Below, piece by piece: positions 1-5,508 of a stretch of DNA of 16,640 bases. How positions within the stretch are numbered: the stretch's first letter is position 1; every line of letters starts with the position of its first letter. The notes under the pieces are model-generated. The model searched no databases. It saw only the letters and a list, made by a program, of their open reading frames with translations, and was not told the origin of the DNA. Origin of the DNA: Streptosporangiaceae bacterium (GTDB lineage: Bacteria > Actinomycetota > Actinomycetes > Streptosporangiales > Streptosporangiaceae). The DNA lies in assembly GCA_030045175.1 (NCBI GenBank), contig JASIBM010000357.1, forward strand, positions 1 through 16,640, in the 5' to 3' direction. Made by a program: the position numbers and the translations under genes.

Positions 1-2
1 CT

Positions 3-167
3 CTCACGAAAGGCCTGGATCCGTTCGAGGGGTGGGCGAATTGCGACGACCTCGGCCCGCTGTTCTCGGACGAGCTCGGGCCGGTGAAGGGCGCTCTGTC
101 GGCGCCGACCATGCGTCTGGTGGCCATCGGCCTGGCAACCGCGCTGAGCCTGCCGCGACCCCCTTGA
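3..167 (+). CDS. C-terminal end of an unrecognised protein (5' part outside window)
   Basis: The frame is open from the window edge to a TGA at 165-167 and gives 54 residues ending LATALSLPRPP. Codon third positions are overwhelmingly G or C (for example GGC, CTG, GAC, GTG, ACC), as in the real genes of this window, so I treat it as a true coding end rather than chance. I do not recognise the family: the visible tail has an acidic stretch (DDLGPLFSDELGPV) followed by a hydrophobic segment (MRLVAIGLATALSL) and no catalytic motif. It runs toward the tetR gene, and two hairpins (185-226, 244-272) stand between the converging ends. Function is unknown. Confidence 0.5.
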   Translation, partial: LTKGLDPFEGWANCDDLGPLFSDELGPVKGALSAPTMRLVAIGLATALSLPRPP

Positions 168-184
168 TTGGAGGCCTTGAACCT

Positions 185-226
185 GGCCGCTGCCTGGCCG
201 CTGATGTGGGCGGCCCGGCAGCGGCC
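185..226. terminator. Long hairpin between convergent genes, probable terminator
   Basis: Arms GGCCGCTGCC (185-194) and GGCAGCGGCC (217-226) are perfectly complementary. Inside them GGCCGC (196-201) pairs with GCGGCC (210-215). The result is a 16-bp GC stem with a single T/C mismatch and an 8-nt loop. There is no T-run on either side, which is common for actinobacterial terminators. It begins 17 nt after the stop of the partial plus-strand gene. Confidence 0.65.
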
Positions 227-243
227 GGTTGTCGCGCCTGGTT

Positions 244-272
244 GGCGTGGCCTGGCCTGGACGGGCCACGCC
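244..272. terminator. Second hairpin just downstream of the tetR-like gene
   Basis: A perfect 9-bp inverted repeat, GGCGTGGCC (244-252) and GGCCACGCC (264-272), with an 11-nt loop lies 5 nt past the end of the minus-strand regulator gene. It has no T-run. With the hairpin at 185-226 it forms a back-to-back pair suited to stopping transcription from both converging genes. Confidence 0.6.
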
Positions 273-277
273 CGGCG

Positions 278-892
278 CTAGAGCGGCAGGCCGGCCTCGA
301 GGTGGGCGAGGGCGGCGTCGATGCGGGCGAGCATGTCGTCCCCCGCGTGCTCGTCGGCCCACTCGCTCCAGGGCATCGTGGCCGCCATGATCACCCCCAC
401 GACCGCGCCTGCCATGTTGCGGACGGCGAAGTCGTCGGGGTCGCGGCCGGATCGTCTCGCCGCGGCCTCCGCGATCACGCTGATCGTGCGGGCGAACTCG
501 TCCATGGCCTTGGCCCGCAGCTCGGGCACGGTGAGTATGAGCGCGGTGGTCTCTCGCAGTCGCGACAACTCGTCCTCGCCAAACGAGGCGAACGCCGACC
601 TGGCCGCGGCCCGGAACGCGGCAACCGGCGAAATCTCGGCTGGCTGCGCCTCGAAGGCTTCGATGGCAAGTATGTCGAGATCGTCCTGGAGCACCACGTC
701 TTCCTTGGTCGGGAAGTAGCGGAAGAACGTGCTCGGCGAGACCTCGGCCGCGTCAGCGATCTGGTCGACGGTGGTCGCCTCGTAGCCCTGCTCGCGGAAC
801 AGCCGCAGCGCGTGCTCCCTGATGGCGGCGCGCGTCTTGGCCTTCTTGCGTTCTCGCAGCCCCGGTCTCTCGCCGGGTGGCGCCTCATTCAT
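278..892 (-). CDS. TetR-family transcriptional regulator, likely repressor of the adjacent efflux pump
   Basis: The 204-residue product has the usual TetR length. Residues about 15-66 are a classic TetR N-terminal DNA-binding domain: KKAKTRAAIREHALRLF leads into the helix-turn-helix (ATTVDQIADAAEVSPSTFFRYF, about 39-60) and the PTKEDVV hinge. The rest is an all-helical ligand and dimer domain with no motif that names an inducer. The ATG start at 892 has a good ribosome site, GGAGG at 900-904, 7 nt upstream. The gene starts 56 nt after the pump stop on the same strand, so the two are probably co-transcribed and the regulator would control its own operon. Candidate operators lie upstream of the pump (2700-2712, 2717-2733). 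That it represses the pump is inferred from context. Confidence 0.93.
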   Translation of the reverse strand: MNEAPPGERPGLRERKKAKTRAAIREHALRLFREQGYEATTVDQIADAAEVSPSTFFRYFPTKEDVVLQDDLDILAIEAFEAQPAEISPVAAFRAAARSAFASFGEDELSRLRETTALILTVPELRAKAMDEFARTISVIAEAAARRSGRDPDDFAVRNMAGAVVGVIMAATMPWSEWADEHAGDDMLARIDAALAHLEAGLPL

Positions 893-915
893 TCGTCCAC
901 CTCCGGCGCCGCGCC

Positions 916-929
916 CGCCCGCGCGGGCG
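916..929. repeat. 14-bp perfect palindrome between pump and regulator genes
   Basis: CGCCCGCGCGGGCG reads the same on both strands and sits between the pump stop (949) and the regulator ribosome site (900-904). In RNA it could form a hairpin just before the regulator ribosome site, or the DNA could be a protein site. Its extreme GC content means chance is also plausible. Confidence 0.3.
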
Positions 930-948
930 AGCGCGGCGAGTCACGACG

Positions 949-2667
949 TCATTCTCCATGCCCGCCGCCGTGCTGGCCCGGGGGGACACTCTGTTGCCCG
1001 GGGGCACTGCCGCCAGGGGCTCCGTGATCCGGGGCGTGCTGTAGCACCGCCAGCTCGGGCGATTCGGCCGCGACGGGGGCGGCCGGTGCGCTCTCGGCTG
1101 GCGACGCATAGGGTCGGCTGGTCAGGAACGCCAGCCCGAGTGCGGCGGCGACGATGGCGATCGCCGCGCATACCCACAACATCACATCCATTCCGTGCAC
1201 GTACGCGCCGCGAACCTCGTCGAGCAGCGCGACGGACCTGGCCTTCTTGGCCACGGCGACGCCGCCCACGATGCTGGCGCGGGCGTCCGCCACCACCGCG
1301 CCGGGCAGGCCGGCCAGGTGGAGCCTGCCCCGGTACACGGTGGCGAGGATGGTGCCGAGCACTGCCACCCCGATCGTGCCGCCGACCTGGCGCATCGCGG
1401 TCATCAGCGCCGATCCCGACCCGCTCCGAGCGGGCGAGAGAGCGCCGAGCGCCGCGTTCAGGGCGGTTGGCATCGCCAGGCCCAGGCCGAAGCCGGTGAC
1501 GGAGAACCAGGTGGCCGCGAAGCCCGAGCCGCTCGCGATGGTCGTGCCGGCCCCGACCGCGAGAGCCGCCGCCATGATCACGAAGCCCACCGCCACCAGG
1601 TATCGCGGGCCGACCAGCGGAGCAGGAGATGCCGCATCGGAACGACCCCCCGCAACCCGCCGCGGTTTGCGCGGGGTCTGCAGCCGCTGACCGAGGGTCA
1701 GGCCCACGATCAGCCCGCCCATCATCGGCAGCATCCGGATCCCGGCGCCGAGCGAGTCGAAACCGCGCACCTCCCTGAAGTACAGCGGCATCGCGAACAC
1801 CAGGCCGAAGAGCGCGAACGACACGAGCGTCGCTAGCGTCGTTCCCCAGGTGAATCCGGCCGAGGAGAACAACGTGAGGTCGACCAGTGGGGTGACCGCC
1901 CGGGAACGCTCGGCGACCCATCGCTCCCAGGCGACGAACGCGGCGAGCACGACGACGCCGGCCACCATGGTGCCGATGGCGGTGGCGCTGCCCCACCCGT
2001 CCTCGCCAGCCTTGATCAGGCCGTAGGTCAGCAGCGTCAGCCCGGCGCTTGAGATGACGATGCCGGCCAGGTCCAGGCGCGGGCCGCGCTCGCCGCGCGA
2101 CTCAGGCATCAGCGTGATGACGGCGACGATGGCGATCAGCACGACCGGGACGTTGATCAAGAAGACGGAGCCCCACCAGTAGTGATCAAGCAGCCACCCG
2201 CCTAGTATCGGGCCGATCGGGTAGCCGAGGAACGTCGCGCCGCCAACGGCAGCGATCGCCCTCGGCCGCTCCTCGGGCGTGAACATGACCGGCAGCACTG
2301 CCAGTGACAGCGGCAAGATCACCGCGGCCGCGACGCCGAGCACCGCTCGCGCGGCGATGAGCTCGCCAGCCGAGCTTGAGTAGGCGCAGCCGAGGGAAGC
2401 TACCCCGAACAACACCAGCGCGCCGAGCAGCATGCGCTTGCGGCCGAGCCGGTCACCAAGCAGCCCGGCGGGCAGTAGCGCGGCGGCGAGCACCAGGCTG
2501 TAGGCGTCCACGAACCACTGCTGGTCACTCGACGACGAGTGCAGGTCCGCGGACAGGGTCGGTATCGCCAGGGTCAGGACGAACAGGTCGAGAGCGACCA
2601 CGAGGACGCTGAGGGACAGGGCGGCGAGCGCCCACCACCGGCGGGAACCGGTCGTTGGGGTTGTCAT
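949..2667 (-). CDS. MFS transporter, DHA2-type (14-TM) drug/proton antiporter
   Basis: The 572-residue polytopic membrane protein should export a drug or metabolite in exchange for protons. Seen: the first helix with its acidic residue (LVVALDLFVLTLAIPTL, D27), the loop 2-3 motif A as GLLGDRLGRKR (68-78), a motif-B-like segment RAVLGVAAAVILP (107-119) and a motif-C-like segment FLGYPIGPILGGWLL (146-160), typical of drug/H+ antiporters with 14 helices. The start at 2667 is chosen because AAGGAGGTGA lies just upstream, whereas the upstream in-frame start at 2733 lies inside the likely promoter. Two oddities stand out: a basic, flexible insert near 329-353 (TPRKPRRVAGGRSD) and a Pro/Ala/Gly/His-rich tail from about 519 ending QHGGGHGE. 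The substrate cannot be told from sequence. A TetR regulator follows on the same strand. Confidence 0.92.
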   Translation of the reverse strand: MTTPTTGSRRWWALAALSLSVLVVALDLFVLTLAIPTLSADLHSSSSDQQWFVDAYSLVLAAALLPAGLLGDRLGRKRMLLGALVLFGVASLGCAYSSSAGELIAARAVLGVAAAVILPLSLAVLPVMFTPEERPRAIAAVGGATFLGYPIGPILGGWLLDHYWWGSVFLINVPVVLIAIVAVITLMPESRGERGPRLDLAGIVISSAGLTLLTYGLIKAGEDGWGSATAIGTMVAGVVVLAAFVAWERWVAERSRAVTPLVDLTLFSSAGFTWGTTLATLVSFALFGLVFAMPLYFREVRGFDSLGAGIRMLPMMGGLIVGLTLGQRLQTPRKPRRVAGGRSDAASPAPLVGPRYLVAVGFVIMAAALAVGAGTTIASGSGFAATWFSVTGFGLGLAMPTALNAALGALSPARSGSGSALMTAMRQVGGTIGVAVLGTILATVYRGRLHLAGLPGAVVADARASIVGGVAVAKKARSVALLDEVRGAYVHGMDVMLWVCAAIAIVAAALGLAFLTSRPYASPAESAPAAPVAAESPELAVLQHAPDHGAPGGSAPGQQSVPPGQHGGGHGE

Positions 2668-2699
2668 GGCAGTCACCTCCTTGTGGAACTTGATTCCGA

Positions 2700-2712
2700 G
2701 TAAGAGCCTTAC
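2700..2712. promoter_or_regulatory. Inverted repeat GTAAG-N3-CTTAC, candidate TetR operator
   Basis: GTAAGAGCCTTAC is a perfect 5-bp-arm inverted repeat with a 3-bp spacer, 33 nt upstream of the pump start. It lies where the -10 region should be if TTGACA at 2733-2728 is the -35 box. Its centre is 19 bp, close to two helical turns, from the centre of the second repeat at 2717-2733. Confidence 0.5.
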
Positions 2713-2716
2713 ACAT

Positions 2717-2733
2717 TTGATAGTCTCTGTCAA
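2717..2733. promoter_or_regulatory. Imperfect 17-bp palindrome overlapping the pump -35 box
   Basis: TTGATAG-TCT-CTGTCAA matches its own reverse complement at 6 of 7 arm positions. Read on the minus strand the right arm is TTGACAG, a consensus -35 hexamer (2733-2728). The -10 is weak: TAAGGC at 16-bp spacing is the best candidate. A repressor bound here would block RNA polymerase. This is a second candidate operator for the TetR-family gene. Confidence 0.5.
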
Positions 2734-2906
2734 TTAGCTGGAGCACTCAGCTCGCCTGAACGAGGAGGAACGCAAGCCCCGGGCAGGACGACGAGCCGGG
2801 GGCAGCCGCTCCCGCCAGCCTTGACAGACTGGGGAGACTGGTGTCGTGGGGCCGGCGGCTGATCGGGCGCCGGCCCGCGACCGTGACGGCGGAGCCGGGA
2901 GATGTC

Positions 2907-3425
2907 ATGCCACAGCCAGAGGGCAAGGAGCTTGAGCGGGTCCGGGCGCGCCGGGCCGAGTTGCGCGACAAATACCTGAAGCCCAAGGGGACCAGGCCGC
3001 ATACGACCGTTCAGGGCGTGCACCATCTCGCCCTGATCTGCCGCGACACGGAAGAGACGATCAGGTTCTACCAGGAGTTCCTGGGGTTTCCGCTGGTCGA
3101 GCTCGTGGAGAACCGGGACTACGCAGGCTCGAATCACTTCTTCTTCGACATCGGCAACAACAACCTGCTCGGGTTCTTCGACTTCCCCGGCCACGATCAC
3201 CCCGCGTGGATGGAGACGATCGGCGGGGTGCAGCACCTGGCGATCTCCGTCTCGCCCGAGCAGTTCGACGCGGCCAAGCGCAAGCTCGAGGCGGCCGGGG
3301 TGGACTACCTTGGCCCGGACCGCGGCGTCGAGGAGAGCATGTACTTCCGCGACCCGAACGGCGTCGGGCTTGAGCTCTACCGCGAGAAGCTCGGCATCTT
3401 CAATGGCGAGCCGTTGCTTGACTGA
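2907..3425 (+). CDS. VOC (glyoxalase/bleomycin-resistance fold) metalloprotein
   Basis: The 172-residue protein holds two paired beta-alpha-beta-beta-beta modules of the vicinal oxygen chelate superfamily. Module one begins VHHLALICRDTEETIRFYQEFLGFPLV (38-64) and module two VQHLAISVSPEQFDAAKRKLEAAGV (108-132), ending SMYFRDPNGVGLELYRE (144-160). Likely metal ligands are H40, H110 and E156, consistent with the family's His/Glu set. The substrate could be a dioxygenase-type aromatic, a glyoxal adduct or an antibiotic, and the sequence does not decide. The start at 2907 follows GGGAG by 5 nt. An in-frame GTG at 2841 with GGGGAG four bases upstream would add 22 basic residues and cannot be excluded. 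An N-terminal charged helix (7-28) precedes the domain. It converges on the DUF3052-like gene with an 18-nt gap. Confidence 0.9.
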   Translation: MPQPEGKELERVRARRAELRDKYLKPKGTRPHTTVQGVHHLALICRDTEETIRFYQEFLGFPLVELVENRDYAGSNHFFFDIGNNNLLGFFDFPGHDHPAWMETIGGVQHLAISVSPEQFDAAKRKLEAAGVDYLGPDRGVEESMYFRDPNGVGLELYREKLGIFNGEPLLD

Positions 3426-3456
3426 CGAGCCGCTGTTGATCGGTCAGCGGAGCTCG
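3426..3456. terminator. Hairpin between convergent VOC and DUF3052-like genes
   Basis: CCGCTG (3430-3435) pairs with CAGCGG (3445-3450) around a 9-nt loop. CGAG (3426-3429) can pair with CTCG (3453-3456) across a 2-nt bulge. It overlaps the stop of the minus-strand gene and follows the VOC stop directly, so it could serve both directions. There is no T-run. Confidence 0.45.
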
Positions 3457-3866
3457 CGGCGGATGACGAGGCGCAGCCCTGACCAGGTCTTGTCGATCGC
3501 GCATACCTTGTTATCGACCAGGCCGGCGGGCAACGCGACCTCGCGGATGACGTTATCCGTCATGTCGGTGGGCACCTTGGACGCGCGTTTCGGCCAGGCG
3601 ATCCACAGCCCGCAAGCCGGCGCCATCCGTGCCCTGAGCCGGTCGAGCGCGTCTTCTAGCTCGGCCCGCCAGGTGACGAACGCCACGATCACGTCGAAGA
3701 GCGGTACTTCCTCTAGATCGGTGCGAATCACGGCCTGGCCGGCGACCTCGAAGGCAAGCCGGTCGGTGAAGCCGTCGGGCGCACCGACGACGGCGACCTC
3801 GTCGTCCTCGCCTATGCCCAGCTTGCGTGCGAGCGGAGTACCCGAGTAGCCGGCTTGCGTGCTCAT
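3444..3866 (-). CDS. DUF3052-like small conserved protein
   Basis: The 140-residue soluble protein opens AGYSGTPLARKLGI (5-18) and carries the conserved core GLWIAWPKRASKVPTDMTDNVIREVAL (86-112) and GLVDNKVCAIDKTWSGLRLVIR (115-136). From memory these match a widespread bacterial family labelled DUF3052, whose biochemical role is not established. There is no signal peptide and no membrane segment. The layout of alternating strands and helices, with DVIVAFVTWRAELEDAL in the middle, suggests an alpha/beta fold. The ATG at 3866 gives the family's normal N-terminus, although no clear ribosome site precedes it; a 27-bp tandem repeat fills that leader. It follows the MDMPI-like gene on the same strand after 72 nt, so they may share a transcript. 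Confidence 0.82.
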   Translation of the reverse strand: MSTQAGYSGTPLARKLGIGEDDEVAVVGAPDGFTDRLAFEVAGQAVIRTDLEEVPLFDVIVAFVTWRAELEDALDRLRARMAPACGLWIAWPKRASKVPTDMTDNVIREVALPAGLVDNKVCAIDKTWSGLRLVIRRELR

Positions 3867-3876
3867 GCCGATGCCC

Positions 3877-3940
3877 GGCTCGCGTCGGGCATGCCGGAAG
3901 GCTGGCTCGCGTCGGGCATGCCGGAAGGTCGGCTCACGTC
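3877..3940. repeat. 27-bp tandem repeat, about 2.4 copies
   Basis: Unit one (3877-3903) and unit two (3904-3930) share their first 25 bases, from GGCTCGCGTCGGG through GCATGCCGGAAGG. They differ only in the last two bases (CT against TC). A partial third unit, GGCTCACGTC, follows at 3931-3940 and runs into the 3' end of the MDMPI-like gene. The array fills the gap in front of the DUF3052-like start. Confidence 0.85.
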
Positions 3941-4565
3941 AGTCGCGGCCGCGCAGCGTCTCGAGCCCGTCACCGGACAGATCGTCCAAGGCGACTTTGC
4001 GACCTGTCATCGCCATGACCAGTGACAGGATCGGGCCGGTCACCTCGGGGCCAGATCCGGTGCTCCATTCTGTGTCGTTCGCCTTCAGCGTCAGGTCATC
4101 GATCCGGTTCTTGGCGCCGATCAGCAGGTTCGAGGCCTTGAAGAAATCGGCGACGCGTACCACGGCCCCGATCGGATAATCGCGTTTGATCCCCAGCGGC
4201 CTGCGAATGTCCTCGCTGTGGATGACTGCCTCGCCGAGCATCGCCTCGACCGGGCCCGGTGGATGGTTCGTCGCGTCTACCAGGGCCCGGAATTCGGCCA
4301 GGCCCTCCGCCGGCGTCCCGGCTCGCTCACGGGCGACGTCCTTGGCGACCATGGCGTCGAACCGGAAGCCGGATGCGGCGAACTTCGCGAAGAACTTCGG
4401 CGGAGTCATCCTGGCGGTGGCCGTCATGTGGGCCAGGACATCGCGCACGGACCAGCCTGAGCAAAGCGACGCGGTCGCCCACCCGGCGTCATCCAGGGAC
4501 TCCAGGTCGGTCGCGAGCGCTGCACGCTCGGCGCGGATGAACGGCCAGGGGCTCGCAGCAGGCAT
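3939..4565 (-). CDS. Maleylpyruvate isomerase-family (DinB/MDMPI fold) mycothiol-dependent-type enzyme
   Basis: The 208-residue protein resembles the actinobacterial TIGR03083/MDMPI group, four-helix-bundle metalloenzymes that often use mycothiol as thiol cofactor. The N-terminal helix region contains LCSGWSVRDVLAHMTA (34-49), and a second helix carries GEAVIHSEDIRRPLG (111-125). H46, E112 and H116 reproduce the family's His plus E-x3-H metal triad, so the site looks complete. The reaction is not predictable: members include isomerases, thiol transferases and stress proteins. The start at 4565 has GGGAGG 5 nt upstream. The stop lies just inside the third partial copy of the tandem repeat at 3877-3940. 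It probably leads an operon with the DUF3052-like gene. Confidence 0.85.
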   Translation of the reverse strand: MPAASPWPFIRAERAALATDLESLDDAGWATASLCSGWSVRDVLAHMTATARMTPPKFFAKFAASGFRFDAMVAKDVARERAGTPAEGLAEFRALVDATNHPPGPVEAMLGEAVIHSEDIRRPLGIKRDYPIGAVVRVADFFKASNLLIGAKNRIDDLTLKANDTEWSTGSGPEVTGPILSLVMAMTGRKVALDDLSGDGLETLRGRD

Positions 4566-4628
4566 TCATTCCTCCCGGAAACGTCAGATCGCCAGCATGG
4601 CAGCATCGTGGGGCTGGCGTCAGCCCGA

Positions 4629-4729
4629 TTAGGGCGTGACAGGCGCCTGGCGGCTGGCTCGCGATCGTCGGGCATCGCGGCGTCAGTTCAATCGAATCCG
4701 CCGGGTCCGGTCGTTGCGCCGGCGATGGA
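4629..4729 (-). pseudogene. Decayed copy of an xdhC 3' end; left member of a direct-repeat pair
   Basis: This stretch aligns with 6614-6716, the 3' end and downstream flank of the xdhC-like gene. Exact blocks are TCGAATCCGCCGGG (4692-4705 with 6678-6691), CCGGTCGTTGCG (4707-4718 with 6692-6703) and CGGCGATG (4720-4727 with 6706-6713), with one-base indels between them. Weaker similarity continues left through CAGGCGCCTGGCGG at about 4640. Read on the minus strand it encodes IAGATTGPGGFD followed by a stop, against IADRNDRPGGFDFT in the intact gene. No xdhC reading frame continues upstream, so it is a remnant, not a gene. Confidence 0.7.
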
Positions 4730-4765
4730 GCGTCCAAAATAACCCAACGGACCCAGCAAGGGTTA

Positions 4766-4795
4766 TTGACGTCAAAGAGTATCTAACTGCATAAT
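4766..4795 (+). promoter_or_regulatory. Promoter for the lipoprotein gene with palindromic -35 region
   Basis: TTGACG (4766-4771) and CATAAT (4790-4795) are separated by 18 bp, close to the housekeeping consensus and standing out in a locally AT-rich patch. A perfect 10-bp palindrome, TTGACGTCAA (4766-4775), covers the -35 box and could be an operator. Transcription would start near 4802, about 90 nt before the chosen start codon at 4892. Confidence 0.6.
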
Positions 4796-4891
4796 TCCAT
4801 CGACTAGGGCAGGCGCTATGGCATCAATACCAACATGGGTCACCCAGACGCACGAGTCGCTCCTGCCTCCGCCAAGGTGGATGGAGACAAC

Positions 4892-5332
4892 ATGGCCCGA
4901 AGGATCCGCACGAGAGGCCGGCGAGGACGCCTGGCAACGGGAGCGGTGCTGATGGCGGCTAGCCTGACGGCGCTCTCGGGCTGCGCAAGCGACGCGGCGT
5001 CCCCGGCGGCCAGCTCGTCGGCGCTTCCGTCAGCACCAGCGGGTCAGTACCGGACCTTCAAGGTCACCCTGTCAGCCGGCGTCTACAAGATCACGTTCAC
5101 TCCTGTGGGCGGCATCGTAGGTTCCGGCGTGTCTGGCAGCGGCACGGCTAGTGGTGAAGCGGCGTGCCTGCACGACGACGTCTCAGGCACCGTCCCAGCC
5201 AGCACCCCGGACACATTCACGGTCACGGTCGTGCCCGGCGGCGTCGGGTATTTCTACATCACCTACACCGGCAGCGCTAGCGTGAGCGGCCCGACCAAAG
5301 TCGGATCGGGGGGCGCCTGCCCGGCGTCATGA
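4892..5332 (+). CDS. Small secreted lipoprotein of unknown function
   Basis: The 146-residue protein has an Arg-rich N-terminus (MARRIRTRGRRGR), a hydrophobic segment (15-28) and a lipobox LSGC (28-31), so Cys31 should be lipidated after signal peptidase II cleavage. The mature part begins with an Ala/Ser/Pro linker (32-51). It then looks all-beta: alternating strands YRTFKVTLSAGVYKITFTPVGG (53-74) and DTFTVTVVPGGVGYFYITYTG (107-127). Two further cysteines, C92 and C143, could form a disulfide. The start at 4892 is preferred because GGATGGAG lies 5 nt upstream; an in-frame ATG at 4835 would add 19 residues without a ribosome site. I recognise no family. It precedes mraY on the same strand by 176 nt, which suggests but does not prove an envelope role. 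Confidence 0.82.
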   Translation: MARRIRTRGRRGRLATGAVLMAASLTALSGCASDAASPAASSSALPSAPAGQYRTFKVTLSAGVYKITFTPVGGIVGSGVSGSGTASGEAACLHDDVSGTVPASTPDTFTVTVVPGGVGYFYITYTGSASVSGPTKVGSGGACPAS

Positions 5333-5364
5333 TCTGCGGGGAGGAAGCATCGACGTGGGTTTGC

Positions 5365-5380
5365 CTGCCGCACCCGGCAG
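5365..5380. terminator. Small hairpin downstream of the lipoprotein gene
   Basis: CTGCCG (5365-5370) and CGGCAG (5375-5380) form a 6-bp stem with a 4-nt loop, 32 nt after the lipoprotein stop. No T-run follows, and a third CGGCAG occurs at 5390-5395, so an alternative pairing is possible. It could be a weak terminator or an RNA-processing hairpin between the lipoprotein gene and mraY. Confidence 0.35.
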
Positions 5381-5508
5381 AAGGTAAAACGGCAGGGAGT
5401 TGCTCATGGCGGTGCCGCCGCGCTGGCCCTGGCCCCGGCTAGATCCGAATCGGCGGGGACTAGAGCGCGGGCCGCCGCGATTGCGCTGGCTGAGCTGGAG
5501 GCGGGCCG

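Larger units (their letters stand above)
4566..4891. other. 326-nt divergent intergenic region
   Basis: This gap separates the leftward MDMPI-like gene from the rightward lipoprotein gene. It holds a GGGCTG/CAGCCC hairpin with a 4-nt loop (4611-4626), the decayed xdhC-like repeat (about 4629-4729), and a likely sigma-70 promoter with a palindrome over its -35 box (4766-4795). An alternative lipoprotein start at 4835 falls inside it. I see no RNA gene. Confidence 0.6.

Noticed and set aside
2668..2733. Longer N-terminus for the efflux pump from an upstream start at 2733
   Set aside because: It would place the start codon in the TTGACA box and operator-like palindrome, while AAGGAGGTGA stands directly before the ATG at 2667.
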